The notes under the pieces were generated by a model. The model was not told where the DNA came from, searched no databases, and saw only the letters and a program-made list of their open reading frames with translations. DNA of 64,000 nt from Streptomyces sp. NBC_01669. GTDB taxonomy: Bacteria; Actinomycetota; Actinomycetes; Streptomycetales; Streptomycetaceae. Positions 37,509 through 45,088 of this stretch are shown piece after piece; within the stretch, counting starts at the first letter, position 1; each line of letters starts with the position of its first letter. Both the position numbers and the translations under genes were made by a program. Location: assembly GCF_026339735.1 (NCBI RefSeq), contig NZ_JAPEQG010000001.1, positions 5,580,001 to 5,644,000 on the forward strand, read 5' to 3'.

Positions 37509-37965
37509 GACCGCGGCTCCCGCCGCCTCCGTGCCCGCCCCCTCACGCGCTCCCGGGCCGCCGCCCGCCCCCGCAGTCAGGAGCAAGACCTTGACCCTGC
37601 CCAGTCTGACGCTGCTCCTGTTCGCCGTGTTCGCGTCGGCGGGCGGCCAGATCATGCTCAAACACGGTATGAAGGGCGCCGCGGCGACGGCCGGGCGCGA
37701 CGGCGGATCGCTCGCGATCCGCGCCGCGACCAGCCCGTGGGTCGTCCTCGGGCTGGTCGTCTTCGCGGTCTCCGCGCTCGCCTGGATGGCGACGCTGGCC
37801 AAGGTGCCGCTCAGCATCGCGTACCCGTTCAACGCGCTCGGCTACCTGCTGATCGTGATGGCCGGATCGACGGTGCTGCACGAGCGGACCTCGATGTGGA
37901 CCTGGGGCGGCTCGCTGCTTGTCGTCATCGGCCTCGCCACGGTCATGGCGGGCCAGCAACGCTGA
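37453..37965 (+). CDS. Small DMT/EamA-type membrane protein
   Basis: The 170-residue protein has a Pro/Ser-rich cytosolic N-terminus of about 45 residues and then four hydrophobic segments (LTLLLFAVFASAGGQIMLKHGM, WVVLGLVVFAVSALAWMATLA, LSIAYPFNALGYLLIVMAG, MWTWGGSLLVVIGLATVMAG). This is the half-size EamA/SMR-like fold, seen in ArnE/ArnF-type undecaprenyl-phosphate-sugar flippases. A role in flipping the sugar lipid made by the upstream GT2 enzyme is a reasonable inference. The ATG at 37453 is chosen because GGAG sits nine bases before it; it overlaps the upstream gene by 56 bases in another frame. Confidence 0.8.
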   Translation: MFRTSSTDSTSLPTGSGSETAAPAASVPAPSRAPGPPPAPAVRSKTLTLPSLTLLLFAVFASAGGQIMLKHGMKGAAATAGRDGGSLAIRAATSPWVVLGLVVFAVSALAWMATLAKVPLSIAYPFNALGYLLIVMAGSTVLHERTSMWTWGGSLLVVIGLATVMAGQQR

Positions 37966-37988
37966 GGCACATCCCCGCGGCCGGGTGC

Positions 37989-38074
37989 GCCATCGATCTC
38001 CCCCACAGCCTCAAGGGCATGGGAGGAACCCCCTCGCCGGGTGGGACGATCAAGCCCGTCCGGTGATCGATGGC
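37989..38074. repeat. Dispersed palindromic intergenic repeat, copy 1
   Basis: Outer arms 37989-37998 and 38065-38074 are perfect reverse complements. The core (about 37991-38039) matches the reverse complement of 46671-46719 at 43 of 49 positions. It lies between convergent genes and its right arm runs into the last codons of fusion D, so it may act as the shared terminator. Confidence 0.6.
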
Positions 38075-40254
38075 AGACGCCCGCCGGGCGCCGCCGGTTC
38101 TCCCAGCAGCACCGCCCGCACCACCCGTTCCGCCGCGTGCCCGTCGTCGTACGGACAGAACCGCGCCCGGAACGCCGCCCGCAGCGCCCCGTTCTCCGCG
38201 CTGTCCCAGCTGCCGTCGAGGAGGATGCGGGCGAGCTCCTCCGTACTGGTGGAGACCGCCCCGGGAGTGTCGCCCGGCGCCCCGGACAGCAGATCGAAGC
38301 AGACCCCCCGGACCGTGCGGTACGTCTCCCAGTCCGGGGCGTGCACCACGATCGGGCGGTCCAGTGCCGCGTAGTCGAACATCACCGACGAGTAGTCCGT
38401 CACCAGCGCGTCGGCCGCCAGGCACAGCTCCTCGATCCGCGGATGGTCGCAGACATCGAGGAGCGTCGGACGGTCCGGCAGCCCCGCACCGTCGTAGAAG
38501 TAGTGCGCGCGGACCATGATCACGGTGCCCGGGCCGAGCGCGTCGGCGAGCCGTTCCAGATTGATCCTGCTGGTGAACGACGCCTCGTAGTCGCGGTGCG
38601 TCGGCGCGTACAGCACGGCGCGCTGCCCGGGCCGGATACCGAGCCCGGCCCGGATCTTCGCGATCTGTGCGCCCGTGGCCGTCGTCAGGACGTCGTTGCG
38701 GGGGTAGCCGGTTTCCAGCGAGCGCGCCGCGCTCGGGTAGGCGCGGGCCCACACCTCCGTGGAGTGCGGATTGGCGGAGACGCTCCAGTCCCACCGGTCG
38801 ACCCGCTGGAGCAGACGGTCGAAGTTCAGGCCCTGCGCCGCCGCCGGATACTCCATCTGATCCAGGCCCATGATCTTCAGTGGGGTGCCGTGGTGGGTCA
38901 TGACATGGATCTGGCCGGGGCGTTTGACCAGGTGGTCGGGGAAGTTGACGTTGTTGAAGAAGTACGTGGCGCGGGCCAGCAGCGCCCAGTAGCGGCGGGT
39001 CCCCGGTACCACGTGGTCGATGCCGGGCGGCACCGCGTCCACCTGGTTCTTCGACACCACCCACACCCCGCGCACTCTGGGAGCCAGCTCCTGGGCCTTG
39101 CGGAAGATCGCTTCCGGATTACAGCTGACGCCGCGGTTCCAGTACGCGGCGTAGACGGCGAGCCCGCGGTCGAGCGGGCGCCTGCGCTGCCACCAGTAGT
39201 AGCGCGCGGACAGCCTGCCCTTGGCCTGTGCGCGGAGTGCTGCGGGTGCGGAGCGCGCACCCCGGCGCAGGGCGAGCACGGTGTCGAGGGCGCCGAGCGC
39301 CACGTACCGGCCGGCGCCGATCAGCCGCGGACGCAGCCCCTTCGCGCCGTCGGGGAACCGGTGCCCCTCGGGCCGGTGCGTACGGTGGAACGCGGCCACG
39401 GACCGTACGTACCGTCGCCTGCGCCGCCGCTTCACCGACGGATATCCGCCGAGGAGTTCCTGGGCGGCCCGGTCGAAGAGCAGGGTGCGCAGCGGGTGCA
39501 GCGCCGGCCGGTCCCCGAGAAACGTCATCAGCCCGGCGTACGCCTCCATGAGCTGGAGCGGCGTCGTGCCGTCCGTCGGCTCCGACTCGTCGGCGAGGTC
39601 AGGCAGATAGCGCTGGCGGCGGTGTTCGACACAGGCGAGCGGCAGAACGGCGACCGATGCGGCAGTGGCCAGCGTCTGGAGCGCGTACATCCGCTCTCCG
39701 TGCTGTCCCGGTCCGAAGGCCAGCTTCTCCGACTCGTGGAGGGTGCGGCGCACGGCTCGGTTCCAGGAGACCGGGGCGATGTCGAGGAGCCCGGAGTGCT
39801 CGGCGAGGGTGAGCCGGCCGGCGGGCAGCCCGCACAGCAACTCCAGCGACCGGGTCGGCTGGGGGCGGCCGCGGAACGGCCGCTTGTGGTGGCCGAACAG
39901 CAGCAGGTCCGGGTCGCCCGTGGCATCGAGCCTGTCGGCGACGGCCTGCAACGCACCCGGCAACAGGACGAAGTTCCCCTCCAGGAAGAGGAAATAGTCG
40001 CCGACCGCCCGCTCCGCCCCGGCGTTGCGCCGACCGGCGGCGCCCGCACCCTCGTCCGCCGGGAGGTGGACGGTCTGCACCCGGTCGTCCCGGGCGGCGA
40101 ACTCGTCGAGCAGCAGTCCCGAGCCGTCCGGCGCCCCGTCATCGACACCGATCACCTCGATGTCCGTGAACGACTGCGAGAGCACCGACTCCAGGCACTC
40201 GCGCAGATGTCCGCGGGCGCGACGGACGGGGATGATGACACTCAGCCGGGGCAT
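38050..40254 (-). CDS. GT2-like domain fused to CDP-glycerol transferase-like domain (fusion D, short type)
   Basis: The 734-residue protein begins PRLSVIIPVRRARGHLRECLESVLSQSF and keeps a GVDDGAPDGSG motif. At the place where GT2 enzymes carry the metal-binding D-x-D it reads FLEGNF, so the GT2 domain may be inactive or altered. The C-terminal domain (about 360-730) looks intact, with MTHHGTPLKIMGLD, GYPRNDV, YAPTHRDY and TDYSSVMFDY. The block YWNRGVSCNPEAIFRKAQELAP links it to fusions B and E. The gene lies 57 bases downstream of fusion E on the same strand without a terminator between, so they are probably co-transcribed. Confidence 0.9.
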   Translation of the reverse strand: MPRLSVIIPVRRARGHLRECLESVLSQSFTDIEVIGVDDGAPDGSGLLLDEFAARDDRVQTVHLPADEGAGAAGRRNAGAERAVGDYFLFLEGNFVLLPGALQAVADRLDATGDPDLLLFGHHKRPFRGRPQPTRSLELLCGLPAGRLTLAEHSGLLDIAPVSWNRAVRRTLHESEKLAFGPGQHGERMYALQTLATAASVAVLPLACVEHRRQRYLPDLADESEPTDGTTPLQLMEAYAGLMTFLGDRPALHPLRTLLFDRAAQELLGGYPSVKRRRRRRYVRSVAAFHRTHRPEGHRFPDGAKGLRPRLIGAGRYVALGALDTVLALRRGARSAPAALRAQAKGRLSARYYWWQRRRPLDRGLAVYAAYWNRGVSCNPEAIFRKAQELAPRVRGVWVVSKNQVDAVPPGIDHVVPGTRRYWALLARATYFFNNVNFPDHLVKRPGQIHVMTHHGTPLKIMGLDQMEYPAAAQGLNFDRLLQRVDRWDWSVSANPHSTEVWARAYPSAARSLETGYPRNDVLTTATGAQIAKIRAGLGIRPGQRAVLYAPTHRDYEASFTSRINLERLADALGPGTVIMVRAHYFYDGAGLPDRPTLLDVCDHPRIEELCLAADALVTDYSSVMFDYAALDRPIVVHAPDWETYRTVRGVCFDLLSGAPGDTPGAVSTSTEELARILLDGSWDSAENGALRAAFRARFCPYDDGHAAERVVRAVLLGEPAAPGGRLPSITGRA

Positions 40255-40311
40255 ACACGCTCTTTCTCGGTCACGGGCACAGCGGGGCGAAGCTGGGGGG
40301 AGAGACGGCGA

Positions 40312-42645
40312 TCAGGTCCCCTTGACGGACTGCGCCCCGGTGAGGCCGCGCTCGGCGGGCGCCGCCTGCCGGTCCGCCGGAACGGTCCCGGAACCCGCCG
40401 CAGCGGGGACGGCCGGCGAACCCGGTTCCGTGGCGGGCGCCGGTACGACGACGGGCACCGGCCGCTGCTCCGCCGGCGGGACCGCGGTCACCTGCACGTC
40501 CGTGTCGCCCAGGAAGACCCGGCGCACCACCCGCTCCGCCGCGTGCCCGTCGTCGTACGGACAGAACCGCGCCCGGAACGCCGCCCGCAGCTGCGCGGAG
40601 CGGGAGCCGCGCCAGTGGCCGGTGGCGAAGATGTCGAGCAGCTCGTCCTCGCTGTGCGCGATCGCGCCCGGCGGGCAGGAGTGCAGGTCGAAATAGGTGC
40701 CGCGGGCCGCCTCGTACGCCTCACGGTCACTGCTGTGGATGACGATGGGCCGGTCCAGATTGGCGTAGTCGAACATCAGCGACGAGTAGTCCGTGACCAG
40801 TGCGTCGGAGGCGAGCGCGACCGCCTCGACCGACGGATGGCCGCTGACGTCGATGATCCGCGGGTGCGGCTCGCGGACCAGCGGAGCCTCGTACGAGTAG
40901 TGCGCGCGGGTCAGGATCACAAAGTCCGGACCGAGCTCCCGGACCACCCGCTCCAGGTCGAGACCGAGGTGCTGGGTGCGCCGGTAGTCGCGGTGAGTGG
41001 GGGCGTACAGCAGGGCGGTGGCGCCCTCGGGGACGCCGATCGATTCGCGCAGCCGCGCCACATCGGCGGGGGTGGCCCGCTGGAAGAGGTCGTTGCGCGG
41101 ATAGCCGTACTCGAGCGTTGTGCAGTCGGCGGATCCCGACGGATACGCCTTCTCCCATACGAGGGTGGAGTATCGGTTCGCGGAGAGGGAGAAGTCCCAC
41201 TTGTCGACGTTGGCGAGCAGCCGCGCGAAGTCCATGGAGCGGGCCGCCGCGGGACGGTCCTGAAGATCCAGGCCCATCGTCTTCAGCGGGGTGCCGTGAT
41301 GGGTCTGGAGCAGCACCTGGCCGGGCCGCTTCACCAGCCGCCGGTCGAAGTTGACGTTGTTCACCAGGTACTTGGAGCGCGCGAGAGCCTGCCAGTAGCG
41401 GTACGTCCCCGGGGTGAGCGGACGGGTCCCGGTGGGGACGGTGTGCGCGTCCTCGGGGCGGCAGATCCAGGACGTGTGCATCCCGGGCACCAGTTCGCGG
41501 GCCTTCGCCTCGATCGCCGCCGGGTTGCAGGCGTAGCCGCGGTGCCAGTACGCGGCGAACACCGCCCGGTCCGCGCGGACCGGCAGCCGCAGCTGGATGC
41601 GGTAATAGGCCTGGAGCGAGGCGGCCCGCACCACCCGGCGCACGGCCCCGGTGAGCCGGCGCAGCCGCCCGCGTAGCAGCTTCGCGGACCACAGGGCGCG
41701 GTATGTGCGATGGGCACCGACCCGGATCAGCCCGTGGCGCAGCCGGGCGCGCCATGGGGCGGGGCCACCGGGGGTGCGGTAGCGGGCGCAGTGGGCGCGG
41801 GCGCGGCGGAAGAACTCGGTGCGGCTGCCGTGCGGCAGCCGGCCGCGGGTGGTGAACAGCGTCGAGAAATGGTCGAGCATCCTGCGGAAGATCACCGGTC
41901 GCCACGCGGCGAGTGCGGGGCGGGCGTCGATGAAGGCGAAGACCCGGTCGTACTGGTCGAAGATGTCGAAGTGCTTGCGGCTGGTGGTGGAGAGGATGTT
42001 GCCCTGACGCCGCTGCCGGTAGCCGACGCACACCTGGTCGAGGACCGCGATCGAACCGGCGGCCATCAGCACCGGGTAGGTCCAGGGGGTGTCCTCGTAG
42101 TAGCCGGGCGGGAAGGTGAACCCCTCGGCCTCGACGAACGCGCGGCGGTACGCCTTGTTCCAGACGACCATCAGGACCTTCAGCAGTCCGGGCCGGTCGG
42201 CGAGCGTGAACGTGGCAGGGCCGGTCTCGGTGAGATGCTCGGCGAACGTGTTGCGTACGCTTTCGCCGGTCCAGTACGTCCGGGCGTAGTCGTAGACCAG
42301 GACGTCCGGTTCGCCGGTCTCCCCGATCCGGTCGGCGATGGCCCGCAGGGCGCCGGGGGCGAGGGTGTCGTCGCTGTCCAGGAAGATCAGATAATCGCCG
42401 GTGGCCTCCGCGATCCCGGCGTTGCGGGCGAGGCCAAGACCCACGTTCTCCGGCAGGTGCAAGGGCCGTACCCGGCTGTCGCGTGCGGCGAACCCGTCGA
42501 TGATCGCGCCGCAGGAATCGGGGGAGCAGTCGTCGACCGCAATGATCTCGAAGTCCTCGAAGGACTGGGTCAGCACCGAGTCCAGGCTCTCGTCCAGATA
42601 CGCCTGAACCTGGTACGCGGGCACGATGACACTGAACCGGGGCAC
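40312..42645 (-). CDS. GT2 fused to CDP-glycerol glycerophosphotransferase-like domain (fusion E, short type)
   Basis: The product of about 777 residues has an N-terminal GT2 domain (PRFSVIVPAYQVQAYLDESL, VDDCSPDS, intact FLDSDD). The C-terminal CDP-glycerol transferase-like domain carries QTHHGTPLKTMGLD, GYPRNDLF, YAPTHRDYRR and TDYSSLMFDY. The last 55 residues form a Pro/Ala-rich tail absent from the other fusions. The GTG at 42645 is chosen because it matches the family start PRFSV; upstream ATG and GTG codons in frame up to 42690 exist, and the ribosome binding site is weak. It is the first gene of a unit with fusion D. Confidence 0.9.
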   Translation of the reverse strand: MPRFSVIVPAYQVQAYLDESLDSVLTQSFEDFEIIAVDDCSPDSCGAIIDGFAARDSRVRPLHLPENVGLGLARNAGIAEATGDYLIFLDSDDTLAPGALRAIADRIGETGEPDVLVYDYARTYWTGESVRNTFAEHLTETGPATFTLADRPGLLKVLMVVWNKAYRRAFVEAEGFTFPPGYYEDTPWTYPVLMAAGSIAVLDQVCVGYRQRRQGNILSTTSRKHFDIFDQYDRVFAFIDARPALAAWRPVIFRRMLDHFSTLFTTRGRLPHGSRTEFFRRARAHCARYRTPGGPAPWRARLRHGLIRVGAHRTYRALWSAKLLRGRLRRLTGAVRRVVRAASLQAYYRIQLRLPVRADRAVFAAYWHRGYACNPAAIEAKARELVPGMHTSWICRPEDAHTVPTGTRPLTPGTYRYWQALARSKYLVNNVNFDRRLVKRPGQVLLQTHHGTPLKTMGLDLQDRPAAARSMDFARLLANVDKWDFSLSANRYSTLVWEKAYPSGSADCTTLEYGYPRNDLFQRATPADVARLRESIGVPEGATALLYAPTHRDYRRTQHLGLDLERVVRELGPDFVILTRAHYSYEAPLVREPHPRIIDVSGHPSVEAVALASDALVTDYSSLMFDYANLDRPIVIHSSDREAYEAARGTYFDLHSCPPGAIAHSEDELLDIFATGHWRGSRSAQLRAAFRARFCPYDDGHAAERVVRRVFLGDTDVQVTAVPPAEQRPVPVVVPAPATEPGSPAVPAAAGSGTVPADRQAAPAERGLTGAQSVKGT

Positions 42646-42745
42646 AACACATCCATGGGTCGTTCGCTGGCGCGGGCGGATGGTCCGCAAACGGCCGATG
42701 GGGTGCGAGGGTTACGCCGAACGTGGCATTCGCGCGAAGTTCCAG

Positions 42746-42785
42746 GTGGGGCGGGTCCCGTTATGGGTAACGGGACCCGCCCCAC
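42746..42785 (-). terminator. Terminator of the sugar ABC importer operon
   Basis: A perfect 18-bp stem (42746-42763 with 42768-42785) with a TGGG loop lies about 40 bases beyond the stop codon of the last permease gene. It separates that operon from fusion E. Confidence 0.85.
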
Positions 42786-42826
42786 GTTGACGTGCATCTG
42801 ATGATTCCGGTCGGTTCGGTGTGCGG

Positions 42827-43702
42827 TTACTTCACCGCGCCCGCCATCACACCGGAGACGAACTGGCGCTGGAAGGCGAAGAACACCGCGAGCGGAATCA
42901 CCATCGAGACGAAGGCGCCGGGCGCCAGCACATCGATGTTGTTGCCGAACTGCCGCACCTGCTGCTGCAGCGCCACGGTGATCGGCGGGGAGTCGGAGTC
43001 CGCGAAGATCAGGGCGACCAGCATGTCGTTCCACACCCAGAGGAACTGGAAGATCCCCAGCGAGGCGATCGCCGGACCGCCCAGTGGCATCACGACCCGG
43101 GTGAAGAGCCGGATCTCGCCGGCCCCGTCGAGCCGTGCCGCCTCCAGGAGTTCACGCGGGATCTCCGCGAAGAAATTCCGCAGCAGGAAGATCGCGAACG
43201 GCAGTCCGAAGGCGGTGTGGAAGAGAATCACGCCGAAGGTCGTCTCGAAGATCCCGATTTCGCCGAAGAGCTTGGAGACCGGGACGAGGGCGACCTGCAC
43301 GGGGACCACCAGCAACCCGACGACCAGCAGGAACCACCAGTCGCGGCCGGGGAAGTCCATCCACGCGAAGGCGTACCCGGCCAGTGAACCGATCACCACG
43401 ACCAGGACGGTCGCGGGCACGGTGATCATGACCGTACTCAGCAGGGAGTGGGTGATGGTCGAATTGTCCAGCAGCCGACTGTAGTTGTCGAAGGTGAGCT
43501 CGGACGGGGCGGTGAAGACCTTCCACCAGCCCGTCGACGCGATGTCGTCGGCGCCGCGCAACGAGGAGAGCAACAGCCCGATGGTCGGCATCAGCCAGAA
43601 CAGGCCCACCAGGATGAGGAAGACCCGCATCGCGCCGCCGCCGGTGCGGGCCGCGATCCGTGAGCCGAGGGACTGCGTCGGCTTCGCCGTCGGGGTGGTC
43701 AT
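42827..43702 (-). CDS. Carbohydrate ABC transporter permease (MalG-like)
   Basis: This is the second inner-membrane permease of a sugar importer. The 291-residue protein has six hydrophobic segments and the EAA loop EIPRELLEAARLDGAGEIRLFTRVVMPLGGP (about residues 195-225), which contacts the ATPase. It ends with QRQFVSGVMAGAVK, the usual MalG-type tail. The ATG at 43702 overlaps the stop codon of the upstream permease gene in an ATGA arrangement, so the two are translationally coupled. No ATPase gene is present nearby, as is common for Streptomyces importers served by the shared ATPase MsiK. Confidence 0.93.
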   Translation of the reverse strand: MTTPTAKPTQSLGSRIAARTGGGAMRVFLILVGLFWLMPTIGLLLSSLRGADDIASTGWWKVFTAPSELTFDNYSRLLDNSTITHSLLSTVMITVPATVLVVVIGSLAGYAFAWMDFPGRDWWFLLVVGLLVVPVQVALVPVSKLFGEIGIFETTFGVILFHTAFGLPFAIFLLRNFFAEIPRELLEAARLDGAGEIRLFTRVVMPLGGPAIASLGIFQFLWVWNDMLVALIFADSDSPPITVALQQQVRQFGNNIDVLAPGAFVSMVIPLAVFFAFQRQFVSGVMAGAVK

Positions 43703-45084
43703 CGGCGCCCCTCCTTCCGAATCCGGCGGATATTGAAGATCATCACCGGGATCACCAGCAGCAGCAGGAGTACGGCGATGGCGCTGCCGATCCCGAGATC
43801 CGCGTCCGTGCCGAACGAGGACCGGTACAGCTGCAGTGCCAGGACGTTCGCGTCGTCCTGGGAGGAGCCCGGCGCGATGATGAAGACCAGATCGAAGATC
43901 TTCAGCACGTTGATCATCAGGGTGACCAGCACCACCGCCAGGACGGGCGCGAGCATCGGCACGGTGATCCGGCGGAACACCTGCCACTCGTTCGCCCCGT
44001 CCACCCGGGCCGCTTCGAGGAGTTCACGTGGCAGACCCGCAAGTCCCGCCGCGATCAGCACCATGGCGAAGCCCGCCCACATCCAGACGTAACTCCCGAT
44101 GATCCCGGGCGTCACCAGGGACGGGCCGAGCCAGTCGACCCCGTTGTACGGCTCCCTGAAGTTCGATGCGGGAAGCCTGAGCAGGGCGCCGTCGGCGGAG
44201 GCGGGCAGGGCGAACGTACCGTCCGCGGCGGCTGTCGCCGAGCCGACCACCTTGCCGCCCTTGACCGCCTCGACCTTCAGCCCCTTGAGGCCGAGTTCCT
44301 TGGTGTCGACGACATTGGGCTTCCCGCCGCCGCCCTTGGTGAAGTCCAGCCACGCGGTGCCGGTGACCTTCCCGGACTCCGTCGGGGCTGCCTTCGCCGG
44401 TCTCGCGTCCGTCGGCATCTTCGCGGGCGCCACACCGACCAGTGGCAACCGCACGGGTACGCCGGCCCGTACCGGCGCCTTCGTGACGAACGACCCGCCG
44501 CCGCCCGCCTTCAGCGGATGGACCGGCAGCGGATGCGCCTTCGGATAGCCGGCCGACTCCGCGAACGTGTCGTGCACGCCCACCCAGACGGCGTTGGCGA
44601 CCCCCCGCTCCGGCGCCTGGTCGTACACCAGCCGGAAGATGATGCCTGCCGCCAGCATCGAGATCGCCATCGGCATGAAGACGATCAGCTTGAACGCCGT
44701 GCCCCAGCGGATCCGCTCGGTCAGCACCGCGAAGATCAGCCCCAGCGCGGTGGAGATCGTCGGCGCGAAGACGACCCAGATCGCGTTGTTCTTGACCGCT
44801 GTGCGGATGGTGTCGTCCGTGAACAGCGCCTTGTAGTTGTCGAGGCCGGCGAAGCCCGTACCCGACTGGTCGAAGAACGACCGGTAGACGGAGTACACGA
44901 TCGGATAGACCACGAGCGCGCCGAGCAGCACCAGCGCAGGCAGCAGGAAGAGCGTCGCGATGATCTTCCGGGTGCCGGTCACACTCCGGCGCGGGCTTGT
45001 GGGATCAGGGCGCCCTGAGCGCTCAGGGGGACGCTTGTCGGCGGGGGGCACCGCGTCGGCGCCCCCCGCTGTCGCTGTCGTCAT
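43699..45084 (-). CDS. Carbohydrate ABC transporter permease (MalF-like) with large external insertion
   Basis: The 461-residue protein is about 150 residues longer than most such permeases. After three membrane helices (about residues 39-60, 98-118 and 130-152) comes an insertion of roughly 165 residues, about 157-320, on the outer side. The insertion includes a Pro/Ala-rich part and a small beta-domain-like segment (KVTGTAWLDFTKGG, GLKVEAVKGGKVVGSATAAADGTFALPA) that resembles carboxypeptidase-regulatory or prealbumin-like repeats. The core resumes with the EAA loop LPRELLEAARVDGANEW. The ATG at 45084 lies four bases after the binding-protein stop codon. The insertion might interact with the binding protein, like the large P2 loop of MalF. 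Confidence 0.9.
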   Translation of the reverse strand: MTTATAGGADAVPPADKRPPERSGRPDPTSPRRSVTGTRKIIATLFLLPALVLLGALVVYPIVYSVYRSFFDQSGTGFAGLDNYKALFTDDTIRTAVKNNAIWVVFAPTISTALGLIFAVLTERIRWGTAFKLIVFMPMAISMLAAGIIFRLVYDQAPERGVANAVWVGVHDTFAESAGYPKAHPLPVHPLKAGGGGSFVTKAPVRAGVPVRLPLVGVAPAKMPTDARPAKAAPTESGKVTGTAWLDFTKGGGGKPNVVDTKELGLKGLKVEAVKGGKVVGSATAAADGTFALPASADGALLRLPASNFREPYNGVDWLGPSLVTPGIIGSYVWMWAGFAMVLIAAGLAGLPRELLEAARVDGANEWQVFRRITVPMLAPVLAVVLVTLMINVLKIFDLVFIIAPGSSQDDANVLALQLYRSSFGTDADLGIGSAIAVLLLLLVIPVMIFNIRRIRKEGRR

Positions 45085-45088
45085 CCCG

